NCBI GenBank assembly: GCA_015178975.1
Contig: WHVD01000023.1
Span: forward strand, 310,001 to 374,000
Reading direction: 5' to 3'
Origin: Hysterangium stoloniferum
Lineage: Eukaryota; Basidiomycota; Agaricomycetes; Hysterangiales; Hysterangiaceae
DNA length: 64,000 nucleotides
The first letter of the stretch is position 1. Each line of letters opens with the position of its first letter. Of this stretch, positions 46,778 through 57,504 are shown piece by piece. Under the pieces are notes generated by a model, which saw nothing but the letters and a program-made list of their open reading frames with translations, searched no databases and was not told the DNA's origin. Made by a program: the position numbers and the translations under genes.

Positions 46778-48825
46778 AGGTTTGCCGAATGTGTCGCATA
46801 GTTGCCGCGGTTCTGTTGATACCGAAGAGTAGGTTAGATTCGACGAAGAGGATCAATCCAAACGACTTCGAGATGGTTGGCGGGGTAGAAGAATCACTCA
46901 AAAGACAATAATAGAGAAACGGCGACCTTAGTCAAGTTGTCAGTGTTCACTTGACAATGGTACACTCGGCAGGATTGAGGAATGGAGCCAAGGTTTGAGT
47001 GGGCGCCCATATACATACATCTATGATTCTGAATGCCTGATACTAAATATGTCTTGTAGAAGGCCAAACTAAACCAATGAGTGTAATATGGTAGAAATGT
47101 ACCATATAATAACTCCCAGCCTTGAGAGTGCCAGACCCTTCCCTCCTCTTGAAAGGCACCAGTGGTACAGCAATCAGAGTCATGTTAAGTTTGAATAAAT
47201 AGATCTGCTTTCTTAATTAATGCTTCATAATTATTTATAGATCAATTTTTATTTATTTATTTGAAGCTGTAATTAGCCACGGTGGATGTTGTGCTCGTTG
47301 TCAGTGACGGCGGTGGCGCATGATCGGATATCAGTCCTGCGTGCATTAGTCCGACTTTATAAAGGTTCGGTTGTATTCAGACTTTTGGTCCGCGTGAAAA
47401 CCGGACTGCGCACAACAACATCCTAAATTCAAAGATATTGTGTTAGGTCGTTCCTTCCCTATTTTGAGGACAGTCTTGTAGGCAGGGGTAGGCTGCGAGC
47501 TTGAACCTGAATGAAGGGTGCATATGTAGTCGTTCCAATTCATATGAATGTTTCGGATTTTGAAGTGTCTTAGCTCCGGTACTGTTAAAATGTGTGCCTT
47601 AAGCTCCTGATCATTGTTGATGCCAGTTCGGTTTTTGATGAATGCTACCGCCTGAGAGATCTTCGTTGGGAGATTGCAAGATGTCTTATAGGCACAGACA
47701 TTCGTGGAGTCTGCTTAGAGGAGACTTACGAGACTTATGGAGGATGAATCACTGGCTATATTGAGAGTCAGGGGTTAGGATGTAACCCCACTTTTTTTGA
47801 CGTGGAACTGTAGAAGAGGAGGCCCTGTAGACTTAGTTGTGCTCAAGCGAGAGAGAAACACCTAACCTGGCGTCCAGTCCAACTCATGAACCAACTCAAC
47901 GACCTATTGCTTCTTTGCTCAAAAATGTTATGGAAGGGAAGGTAATGAATATAAATATAATCAATGTCTTATTTATACCCTCCATACATGATGCGTCACT
48001 TTTAAAATCCTGTCTAATCCCGTTCTGGCTCACGTCCCCTCTTCAAACAGGTCCGTCTTTATCCCTATCCATCCATCAACACGAGACAGACAAACCAACA
48101 ACCAACAAGTAACAACCGACAACAGGCAGGCATCGACAGTAAAAACCAGACCGGAAAAGGACAAAGAGAAAAGGGAAAAGTGAGAAAAAAAAGGGAAAAT
48201 GGCGGGATGGCGTCGTGATGAAGGGGGTAAAGCATTATAATAAAAAAGATAAGAGGGTCCATCTATAGTCACATCAATGGGATTTGTGGTACACAGAATC
48301 GGGATGAGAAGAGAGAAACTAGGAGAGGAGAAAGGAAGATATCCGAGGGAAAGCTTCCAGTTCGATGAGTGAAAGTGCGAGGGGAAGAAAAGAAAAGAAA
48401 AGAAAAGGAAAAAAAAAGACCAAGCATAGAGGTAAATAGACAGTGTAAGTTCAGCACAGGTAGTGGTAGTAAAATGGTAAAAAAAAAGTGATTGACATAG
48501 GTTGTGTAGAAAATGGGACGAAGAATGGGATGGAATAGAAGTAATAATCCGATGGAAAGGGGGGTGTACGGCAGTGAGGGTGTTTTGAATGGAGTTGGGT
48601 TGGCGGAACTGACGGATCGGGGCTAAACGATGGATTTTTTAAAGTGCGATACATGGGAGAGAGAACCAAATATCCAGGTATTGCAGACTGGTATTGGTAT
48701 TGATCTGAAGGTGGCAGCAAAGCGAGGTGGATATCCAACGCAGAATAGAAGTAGCAAGGGGACGGGGGTGGTGGCGGTTGTCGTTAATTCATCTCATCCA
48801 ACATCACATCATTCACCCCCCATTA
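46778..48825. other. No gene seen; purine-rich tract downstream of the CHS7-like gene
   Basis: From about 48,140 to 48,560 the plus strand is strongly purine-rich (repeated aaaaga, gggaaa and agaaaaga), making the minus strand pyrimidine-rich. Short ORFs across it are low-complexity artefacts. A minus frame at 47,543-47,346 has no domain. Confidence 0.4.
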
Positions 48826-51796
48826 TTAGCCGTAATATGTTTCGTCATCCCATGTGTCTAAAGAAATATGCGTAAGTAAAGACATAAGCGGAAGAAGGGG
48901 GGAGGTATCCGGAGCGGGGATAAAGAAAGAAAACTCGGGAGGAGAAAGAACGCACCCTCTGTAATACTCTTCCATCCCCAAACGAGGACCCCGACGGCTA
49001 GGGTTTCCAGTAGCGTCGCGATGAAAGAACCGTCGACTTTGCCAGAGGAAGCATTGCATATTACCTATAGATATACATAAAATTTGCAACTTGATTTATT
49101 GCGAAATGAGGCGGGCACACCTTGGATAAAAGGAAATAATCCAGCTGCGAGAGGACAAATAGGACAGCGGCGAGGACATAATACCCTGCGCAGTTTAATC
49201 ATGAAATACAGTGAGAATGAAAGGATAAGGGAAGGAAGGGGATTAAATGACATACATAATGGCCTAACCTCCCGTAATATCCCAAGAACAACATATGACA
49301 TGATGCCAAAATATAACAATGCAGCACTACACACATGCCGCCAAATAAATAAACCGCCAAAGAGAGAGAGAGAGCAGAGAAGAATAGGAGTATGGGACCA
49401 CTCACATCCCAGGCCACATACTAGTCAACACAAAAATCGGAATACTGTGCAACGCAAGTGGCGGATTTGAGGGGCCAAACGTCCCACTGTGTGTGATGGT
49501 GAGCGCAACATCCAGGCTGATGTAGGTTGTTATGCCGAAGAAGGCGAGTATGAAGACTACCAGGGGCTATGAAGACATGAAAAAGGGGTGTTAGATTGTG
49601 TGCGTTGATTTAGGCGTCGAGGCAGGGTGGGCGGAGGGGAGTGACAGGGGAGAATGGGAGATGGGAGTCACGAGAAGGAAATGGCAGGTGAAGGGTGGTA
49701 AGAAAACGACGTACGACTAAAGAGCTAAGTGTGCCGTCCTCGACAACCTGCATCGATACGAGGGCACAGCCTGTGAGGGTAGATTAATTACATGTCAGTC
49801 GTTGCGTTTGTAATTTTATTTGTAAGATTAATTAAATCTTGAAGTGAATGGACAAATAAAATGGGGCGCGGGGGGGTTTGTAAGAAGACAAATAAATAAA
49901 AATGAAAATAGAAAAAAAGTGAACAAGTTTCCAAATCCAACCTCCAAGTGTCATGCGAAGACAGCCATGATCCCGAACACCTTACCAAAGGGCACCACAT
50001 GGTCATTTTGCCTTATCATACGACCGACATATCACGAGTGAGAACTGAAAACACATTTTAATCCTAGAGGATGGGTGACTGAGGGCAACAGCGTATGTCG
50101 CAGTCAAAGTAAGGAACGGTACTGCGATCGTGGCGTCTTTGAGAGCCGGTGCTGTTGGGGAGATCAAGAAGCAGTCATTGGTACTATCGCCCGTCTTTTG
50201 CCGTTTGTGTGAATGCGTAATCAAGTCCAAGTCCAAGTCCCAGTCTCGGTCCCAGCCCGATGAGGGATGAGGGGTGAGAGGCCTCAAGTTCAGATCCAGA
50301 TCTGTATGGCAAAAATCCACGACCTTCAAAGCCCGAAGCCTAAGCCCCTGCACCCATATAGTGATCCTGATCTCCATCCCGGTACGGAGAAAAACAAAAA
50401 AAACGGCGGAGGAACATCACCCTAACTCGCTATATTATACGCCCCCCCGCACCAGTAGTACGAGTTGATGTGGGTGGTCTGAATACCAATTAACAGCCCT
50501 AAATGACGAGAGTTGTCGGGACTCTAACGGGCGAGTAGTATAACAGTAAATACTGATGGCAATCAGCGACGGTTATGGATGGATGCTTCATGTCGAACGT
50601 TGTCTTTGGAATGGATGGCTATCCAAGACAATACGTTGAGGTGCGAAGCCAAGATGAAGGAGCCGAAATCCCAAACAAAACGCCACAGGCAGGACCGCGG
50701 CTATCACACCAACAGCAGCCACGGGTGGAATATAAAAAGATATGGTGGTCGACATTAAGGTGAGCATGAGAGTGGAGTGATGGTGAACGGTGATAGGCGA
50801 ACATGAGTGAGATGAGGTAAAGACGTGAAGTAGGAGCATCGGTGATCAAACTGAATGGGATCAGGCTGGATATGGAAAAAACACCGATCAGGGTTTGGGG
50901 ACAGCGTCGAGGATGCTGACTAAGGCTGTGTCTTACTATTGAATTTGAGATGCCGGTGATGGTGAGGCGCAGCAGATCGATGTACATATTAATGCACATG
51001 AGGTGAAAGGCGGGATGATCGGCGAGTTGACACGTGATCTATCCATCATAGACGATAACTTGATACATGGCCGCCCTAACGACTGCGGTCACAGGACGCC
51101 GTCGTAGGATAGGCCGAGAAGGTTACTGAGATCATGTGATTATGTGAAATAGCCCAGGCGGCGTATCCAGCCGCAGTTGGCTGCGGAGAGAAATGAAGAA
51201 ATGGCCGGAAAAAAGAGGCGGAAAAGAAACAAAGGAAACAAAGGAGAATAACGAACTAAATGGCTGAGAATAATAGCAGCTCGACTCACCTAACAAAGTC
51301 CAAAACAATGCAGCAACTACACCAGCATGCACCGCGGTTAACGCAACCAGTGCCTGACTCCCCTGTCTCAATATTGAACCCGTCGTCAAAAGCTGCAACG
51401 GCAGCGTAACCAAATACATCGATAAGAACACAACCATTTCCACCCGTGCTGAGAGAAAACAGACAGGTCCGCGTTAATACTGATCGATCGCCTCGTACAA
51501 CCGCACTCACCAACAGCAGCCTGCCTCCTCCACGCCAGTCCAATCAAGGCAGCCACAACAAATACACTAACCGCACACATCACGACATTCGCAATATTCC
51601 CCAGTCTTTCTGGCGACTGCGACGTGTCCATCAATGGAATAGCACATGATGGGTTGACACCGACCCCCGCAATCGCTGGCGGCGTCAGTGTAATATTCGG
51701 GAAATTATCTTGAAGTTGGCGATAGAAAAGATTGCACCAGGGATAAGATGGGACGATGTGACAGAGGGATGAAAAGTCGCCGAATGAGACAGTCAT
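48826..51796 (-). CDS. CHS7: Chitin synthase export chaperone, Chs7 family, about 8 exons
   Basis: Chs7 is an ER membrane chaperone needed for exit of chitin synthase from the ER, and so for cell-wall chitin. Exon 1 is 51,796-51,511 (FGDFSSLCHIVPSYPWCNLF, then GVGVNPSCAIPL and a membrane helix). Exon 2 is 51,448-51,290 (VEMVVFLSMYLVTLPLQLLT, ALTAVHAGVVAALFWTLL). Exon 3 is 49,770-49,715 (CALVSMQVVEDGTLSSLV). Exon 4 is 49,566-49,406 (FFGITTYISLDVAL, LHSIPIFVLTSMWPG). Later exons give ALLYFGIMSYVVLGILREVR, WYYVLAAVLFVLSQ, ICNASSGKVDGSFIATLLE and the C-terminus DTWDDETYYG. All phases agree and no stops occur, so it appears functional. Oddly, intron 2 is 1,519 bp while the others are short. Confidence 0.85.
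49771..51289 (-). other. 1,519-bp intron 2 of the CHS7-like gene
   Basis: The donor GTGAGTCG (51,289) and acceptor CTCACAG (49,771) are good and keep frame, but the intron is some 25 times the local norm. It contains a pyrimidine-rich first 100 bp, short low-complexity repeats (caagtccaagtccaag near 50,225), and minus-strand frames such as SSLIPFSLIT and STTISFYIPPVAAVGV. An alternative acceptor (CCGCAG, exon from 51,180) would read A-N but soon hits a stop. No LTR, TIR or recognised transposon protein was seen. Confidence 0.6.
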
Positions 51797-52348
51797 TTTC
51801 GATGTCTAAATGGGTTGGTGGTGACTGTGTTCCTTGCTGCTGGTAACCGTGGCTCTTCTATACTGGGTATATTCCTGGTCTTTAACGCGTCGCGGACACG
51901 GAATGAAGGAGGGAGCGGGAAAGGGATGAGAATCTCGCTCTGCAGTATGGGTCCAAGTGGGTCCGGGCACTATGTGATCGGTTGTTGAGGTGACAGTTGT
52001 TTCCGTCGCTTCCGGAAGGCTCTTTTCAACTCCCCTTTCTACCACGTCATGCATTCTAATTGGACGGATGGCTGTTTCTAATACCTTGATTCTGATTTGC
52101 TCCACACATTTAGTTTTCAATGACCAACTTGAAATTGATGCTGTACAGCAAAAGAGGTCTTGTGCAGCATTACATGCGATATTTCATATAACCCCATATC
52201 ATGCCCGTGAACCCCAAATATAACGTCGAGCTTAGCTAACAAGTGCATTTCTATGGACATAATAATAAAATAATTCCATACAATAATGCTAGTAGCCCAA
52301 GGCTGTCTAACAGTGCTAAATAATAAACTGAGTTGGGTGATTTACAGT
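51797..52348. other. 5' flank of the CHS7-like gene, no other gene seen
   Basis: This intergenic segment should hold the CHS7 promoter. No clear TATA box was found. Short ORFs on both strands lack domains. Confidence 0.35.
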
Positions 52349-52446
52349 CCAGCATCGACTATTACGGACTAGACAGTTAAGAGCTGAGTGGTTGGGTAGA
52401 GGAAGAGCGTTAGCTCTCCGCGTGTGCGTGGGAAGACTCGCCGCTC
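52349..52446 (-). repeat. Split direct repeat B2 (98 bp)
   Basis: Matches 52,767-52,864, with one visible difference (gtgcgtg versus gtgcatg). In minus orientation it is the outer 3' end of the element. Confidence 0.9.
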
Positions 52447-52580
52447 GGGAGGGCGGGTAATCATAACGCATTAACAGCTCTCGTTACTGTATAATCCGCT
52501 AAATACGGTAAATATATCACATCGAAATATTGATACTTGATTACTGCTGCAGTCTAAAGAAAGGGCTAGGGTGGGTGGGT

Positions 52581-52766
52581 AAATTAAATGTGTAGATATG
52601 TAGGAATAAGGATCAGAAGACAGTGATGAGAAAAACAGGAAGGACTGAGGGTCGACAGCGACGTCGTACGAGAACACAAGGCGTGCGAATCCTACATATG
52701 CTCAGCTGGACGTTGAGTGCCGAACTACTCCCGGCATGCCAGGGATCGTGCGGCACTCGACACTAT
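52581..52766 (-). repeat. Split direct repeat A2 (186 bp)
   Basis: Matches 57,319-57,504, with one visible difference (cccggc versus cccagc). It directly abuts B1. Confidence 0.92.
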
Positions 52767-52864
52767 CCAGCATCGACTATTACGGACTAGACAGTTAAGA
52801 GCTGAGTGGTTGGGTAGAGGAAGAGCGTTAGCTCTCCGCGTGTGCATGGGAAGACTCGCCGCTC
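52767..52864 (-). repeat. Split direct repeat B1 (98 bp)
   Basis: It lies between the recombinase gene stop (52,917) and A2 with no gap to A2, the B1A2 junction expected of Ngaro-type elements. Confidence 0.9.
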
Positions 52865-52916
52865 ACCCGCAAAAGGCCTGCCTACTACCGCGGCGAGACT
52901 ACGCCGCTCACCCAAC

Positions 52917-55682
52917 CTAGGCAGCCGCATTTCTGGCAGACAGGTTCGAAATGTGCCGTGATGCAATTTGCTCGAAGGCCCTTATGTATGTTTCGTATGC
53001 TAAGGATTTCCATCTGCCCGCTAGTCGTACTATCTCGGGATCAACTCCTTGCGCTAAGAAGAAGGAGGCGCCGCCAATGCGGAAAGAGTGGCCAAAGGTT
53101 GTTCCCCATCCGCAAGCCTCTCCCTTGTTGTCTCGCTAGCAAAATAAAGGATCATCCGGTCCTGCTGGGACAACCTTGGCTAAATTGATCAAGGCATCAA
53201 TCGGGCAGACTCCCTGTTGGTCTGTTATAAATACTGCCTGAATCTCTCCGACTTTGGCTGTCTTCGCGGATGGCAAGTCTAAATGTGCGTAGCGTTTTCC
53301 ATCGTTGTCACGACTAATTAGAACATCCTTTCGTTTTAGGTGTTTGGTGGTGTCAAAGTGCGGTCTGGATGTCACGGTAACCTCGCCAAAATGCATTAAT
53401 CCCCAGAAGGCACATGAAGCTACTGCCCAAATGCATGCGTCGAATGCATCGCTCAGGTCCAGGATTGACTTCAGTGCGAATAACATCCTCAATTGTACTG
53501 GGGGTCGTGGGGGTCGTTTTCGTGCCGTGCCTTGTAAGTTCTTCAATCCTCGTAGTGACCATTCAATTTTTGTGCGTTCCTCATCGGACAGCGGTGGTGG
53601 CCAGCCTTGTGCTATATGCCATGCCCTGATTGATGAAAGGTATTTTCTTGTCACACTGACGGAGATTGTCTCGAATCTGGTTCCCGCAGCCAGGCCATCT
53701 CCGAGGAAGGACGGGTCTGCAGCTGCCCAGAGAGCAAAGGAATGGATCACTGGGAAGGACGCCGGTAGTCTGTCCACTTCTGCAATCGAGAAGATGTCAC
53801 AGAAGGTGTGAAATTTTCGTAGGCCAGCGCCGTAGGCTTTGGGTTCCTTTAAAGAGGCCTCTGACGCGATCGTTGCGATTAATTGGAGGACCGGGTGCTG
53901 TATAGTAGCGGGCGGGGGTGTGTTGACGCCTCTCCACTTGAACAGCCTCTCTGCTGCTTTGCATGGAGGTCTCAGTGGGGATGGGGCTAGGAGCCCATGA
54001 TTAGATGATGATATATCCACTGCTCGGGCAAATGGTGCTGGTAGCAATGCTGGTGCTACGATGATTGGATCCGATGACGCAAATGGATGGGAATATCCAT
54101 CTCGGCGTGGGTGTTTGCCTTCGGGAAACCCCTGAGAAATTCGGTGATGTGACCTCGCGAGAGGGCGTCCGACACATTGTCTCTTGAGGGTATGTAAATG
54201 GCTTTCAAATGTATTCGGTGGGTGGCTAGTAGGCGGTAAATCTCTTTTAGGACCTTGTTTGTCTCCTTGCTGCGGGAACGACCTTTGTTTATAACGGCGA
54301 CTACCCCACTGTTGTCGGAGCGCACCAAGAACGTTGAATGAGAAGGGAGTTGATGGTGCAGCAAGCCGTTCTGCAGTGCCAATCTCAGGCCCAGCTCTAC
54401 TGCTACCGCTTCTGCCCACCCAATATCGCATTCGCAGCGAGGGCCGACTTTGAAATTGGGAGCCCATTTCCAGGCGGCCCAATGGCAGTCGACGATGACG
54501 CCTATCCCATAGGATGAGCTGGCATCTCCCCACCAGCCGATGTCTACTACGTTGGGCGATGGAATTGGGAGTTCGTTTGGCAGATGCCGGAGTATGTACT
54601 GGATCCAGGAGAGATCCGCTCGTACTGACGGGGTTGGCAGTAGGTGTGCTCTGCGAGAATGAAAACCGCTTGCAAATGCCGCGATGGACCAGAGAAAGGG
54701 CCTGATCCATGGGAAGATGGCCGACAAGTGCACCAGTTTCCCATGTAGCTTCTCCGCATCGTTTGCTGAGAACTGCGTGCCCTCTGCCATCCACTGCGCG
54801 ATCAAGGTGAGGGTTGCGTGTAGCTTCTCTGGTGGCACAGCAACTGTCTTGGAGTTCAGGTCCCATAGGAAGCCGATGTACTTCTGCACTGTTGCAAATG
54901 GTCGTGTTTTGCTTCTGCTCCATGGGACCCCGAATTGGGCGGACAAGGTGATGAAGTCCTCTTCTGTCCAAATCTGACCTGGAAGGCGAATGGCTAGGAA
55001 GTCGTCCACCCATTTGAGTAGCCTTCCGAAGCCTGCCTTCCGATACAGCGCTATTAGCATATCTGCAATGCTGCCAAAAACTCCAGCGCTGGAGGCCAGA
55101 CCAAATGCTACTGCTCGGTCGACGTATACCAAGCCGTCCCACGAAATGCAGCAAGCGTTCTGTTGATCTGGTCTTATGGGGGTCACTCTGTATGCGGCAG
55201 AGATGTCGAATGTGGCTGCTACGCAGCCATCCGGTAAGGATAAGATTAGTGTTGCGGCGTCTGCAAAGGTGCCCCACTCTGTGGGGAAGTCGTCTGAATT
55301 TATTCCACTGTTTATGGAAGGGTATTCTGGGTCTCCCCGGGGAAAGGAAAGGTCTTGAATTAGGCGGTAAGTGTTGGAGTTTGGTTTTGGGATGAGGCCC
55401 AGTGGGGAGGTCTGAAATGGGCCGATGATCTGCTCTAGCTCTGCTGGGGTGAAGCCCCGAGAGTAGCGTCCAGCCCCTTGTTCGCTCGCTATGTACTTGT
55501 ATATAAAGTCCGTGTCTAATGAAGAGGATTTGTGATTTTCGAAAAATGACAGTGCGCGGTATGCAGTCCTTTACCCCGATATCGAAGCCGTTGATTAAAC
55601 CTGAGATAACGTATTCCCACCTGTCAAGTATACCGTATTTACTTAATGTACGTGCCGCTTCGATTGGATCAAGCGGCGTCAT
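52917..55682 (-). pseudogene. YR-retrotransposon pol: reverse transcriptase, RNase H, tyrosine recombinase (defective)
   Basis: Pol begins near MTPLDPIEAARTLSKYGILD (55,682). A one-base shift near 55,545, at ATTTTTCGAAAA, leads into the RT frame with GRYSRGFTPAELEQIIGPF and LGLIPKPNSNTYRLIQDLSF. Further on are VAATFDISAAYRVTPIRP and the catalytic LLKWVDDFLAIR. RNase H follows (GWWGDASSSYGIGVI, WAEAVAVELGL, VRSDNSGVVAV, SRDNVSDALSRG) with all acidic residues, ending at 54,056. The recombinase lies in another overlapping frame, with KAYGAGLRKFHTFCDIF and SIRAWHIAQGWPP, then CAFWGLMHFGEVTV, where the catalytic arginine should be (H here, CGT to CAT type). A TAG at about 53,139 precedes GHSFRIGGASFFLAQG (HxxR) and GRWKSLAYETYIRAFE (catalytic Y). 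It is therefore inactive as read. Confidence 0.85.
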
Positions 55683-55695
55683 GACCCTTCTTGGG

Positions 55696-57300
55696 TCAGA
55701 GGTGCTTGCAGGCTGCTGCTCCGTGGTCTGGCTCGAAGCAGATGCTGCACATGTGTGCGTTGGTGCAGGTGTCACCCCACCGGCACTGTGTTCCTGTTGC
55801 CCACTTGAAACAAAACTGCTTTCCATCGGGGGATGCCAAGGCATGCTTGTTTCTGGCATCCCGGGCAATTGGGGCAGCGTTCTTCCCTGCTGATGTGAGT
55901 TTTGCTGTGCAGTCGGCCGGAAAGTGCCCCTGTGTCCCACACCGAAAGCAGTGTGAATGTTCCCCGTCTGTGCGAGGCCTCTTTCGAGGAGACGTGGAGA
56001 GGGGTGGTGGCCCAGCTGGCGCGAGGCGTTTCGCTGGGGAGACTGAGGTGGTGCCGGATCTTGATGCCTGCAGTGCTGCCCGTGTCGAGATGATTGTCAG
56101 GGCATTGGTGTCCAGGCAGCTCAAGTCGTGGGTCGGGTTGCGGGCAGCTGCTTCACGCTGTTGCACATCGTATTCCATGGCCACTTCCCAGCTATGGGAT
56201 TTCGCAATGGTTGTCACCACTGCGTGGTGGGCCGAAAGCGCATCAGCCCTGGTGTCACCCCCGTGAATCCTAGTACGGTCGACCGCTGCTGCTGCTGCTG
56301 AGAGCCAGTCAATAATGGAGATGTTCCTCTCATTATCGCGGTCCAGCCCTTTGGCCACGATGTTGCCTGAAGGCGAGAAGGTGAATTCTTCCAAGCCTCT
56401 CTCGGCCTTCCGCCGTGCCTCTGTAGTGAGGGCTGTATAAGGGACATAATGTAGGTTCCTAAAGGCTTCCTCTACCTTCCGAGGAATGGCTGTGAATGGA
56501 TACAAAAAAAAAAAAAGAGCTGATTGGCCCTTGACGCAAGGTATAATAATGAATAGAAGGTGCAGCAAGCAACAGAAAAAAGGGGGGGGGGGGGGGGGGG
56601 TTGTGCTGTATGACTGGTCCAGAGCCTGGCATCCGTTAGACTGCCATGGGACTCTGCAGGCCAGCCGCATGACGGTTTAACTCATGCTCCTCCCAGGTGC
56701 CAGCGGCTCCCTGTGGTGGACTGGTGGACTGTCTGTAATGGGGTGCCAGCCTACAGGCCGGCCCCTGAGCTGTCTGAATGATGCTGCACACCGAGAGTGC
56801 TGCGGCTGTGTCCGATTGGGCCAAAGAGGGGGATAGATGGACTCACGGATCTCTAAGGCGTTGGCCTTGAATCCTGGAATTATATCAGGGACCGCTGCCT
56901 TCTTGGAGGTCCTAGTGTCGCCAGCCATGGAGGCCCGCATGTTGGCCAGCTGGATCGTATCCGGGTCAGTGAATAATCTCATCACACCTGGTGAGATGTC
57001 TGAAAGGACCCTGTTGCCATGGACATCTGGTCTGCCTTGAGCCAACAATAGGTCTCGTCGTGCAGCCAATTGCGCAATCTGGGCCTCTAGTTGATCAATC
57101 TCGTGAGGGGGGGAGGACTGGCGATCTCCCTGATCGTTGCTGGTGGACTCGAGATGTGTGATGACTGGGGAACGTGGGATACCAGTTGTCGCAGAAAGAG
57201 GAGGTTCCGGTCCTGCTTCGGGGTGGGGCGGGTGCCCTTCAGGGTTCAGGTTGATGCCCAAGTGGGCGAACACGCCTTGAGGTAGGGACCCAGATGTCAT
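55696..57300 (-). CDS. YR-retrotransposon Gag-like protein with three zinc motifs, one intron
   Basis: Exons 57,300-56,847 and 56,489-55,696 (intron 357 bp, GTGAGT...CACAG) give about 415 aa. The first exon holds a proline-rich N-terminus and a short coiled coil (DQLEAQIAQLAARRDLLLAQ). The second has a helical region (KVEEAFRNLHYVPYTALT) and then three zinc modules. These are a CCHC knuckle CFRCGTQGHFPADC, a CCCH-type finger spaced C-x8-C-x5-C-x3-H (starts CFKWATGTQC), and a second CCHC knuckle CSICFEPDHGAAAC. It ends at 55,696, just before pol starts. Binding of the element RNA is the expected role. No stop interrupts the frame, so unlike pol it could still work. The intron contains a 19-base G run. 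Confidence 0.8.
56582..56600 (+). repeat. G19 homopolymer inside the gag intron
   Basis: Nineteen consecutive G (19 C on the coding strand), with an A-run of about 12 at 56,503-56,514 some 70 bp away. It is a polypyrimidine-type tract in the transcript sense. Confidence 0.9.
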
Positions 57301-57318
57301 CGAGTGAGCCCTAAAAAA

Positions 57319-57504
57319 AAATTAAATGTGTAGATATGTAGGAATAAGGATCAGAAGACAGTGATGAGAAAAACAGGAAGGACTGAGGGTCGACAGCGAC
57401 GTCGTACGAGAACACAAGGCGTGCGAATCCTACATATGCTCAGCTGGACGTTGAGTGCCGAACTACTCCCAGCATGCCAGGGATCGTGCGGCACTCGACA
57501 CTAT
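57319..57504 (-). repeat. Split direct repeat A1 (186 bp), 5' end of the YR element
   Basis: Near-identical to A2 (52,581-52,766). In minus orientation it is followed by an AATTTTTTTTTAG stretch and, within about 20 bp, the gag start codon. Confidence 0.92.

Larger units (their letters stand above)
52349..57504 (-). mobile_element. Ngaro/DIRS-like tyrosine-recombinase retrotransposon with split direct repeats
   Basis: On the minus strand the order is A1 (57,504-57,319), gag, RT/RNase H, tyrosine recombinase, B1 (52,864-52,767), A2 (52,766-52,581), a 134-bp spacer, and B2 (52,446-52,349). A1/A2 are 186 bp and B1/B2 98 bp, each pair differing at about one base by eye. This A1-ORFs-B1A2-B2 layout is the split direct repeat structure of Ngaro-type YR retroelements, which replicate through a circle and insert with a recombinase, leaving no target duplication. 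Near-identical repeats argue for a recent insertion, although the pol gene carries a frameshift, a stop and a lost catalytic arginine. Confidence 0.85.

Noticed and set aside
48030-48272. Hydrophobic minus-strand ORFs at 48.0-48.3 kb as a membrane protein
   Set aside because: They arise from the pyrimidine-rich strand, which gives runs of F, L and S by composition alone.
51000-51290. Frame RAAMYQVIVYDG as the third CHS7 exon
   Set aside because: It resembles the QVVEDG exon loosely but is followed by a stop with no donor. The exon at 49,770-49,715 fits exactly in sequence and phase.
53136-55940. A single 934-aa protein on the minus strand
   Set aside because: Its first ~90 and last ~240 residues lie in real pol frames, but the middle ~600 residues (arginine- and serine-rich) are a shadow of the RT/RNase H frame, which carries WVDDF and the RNase H motifs.
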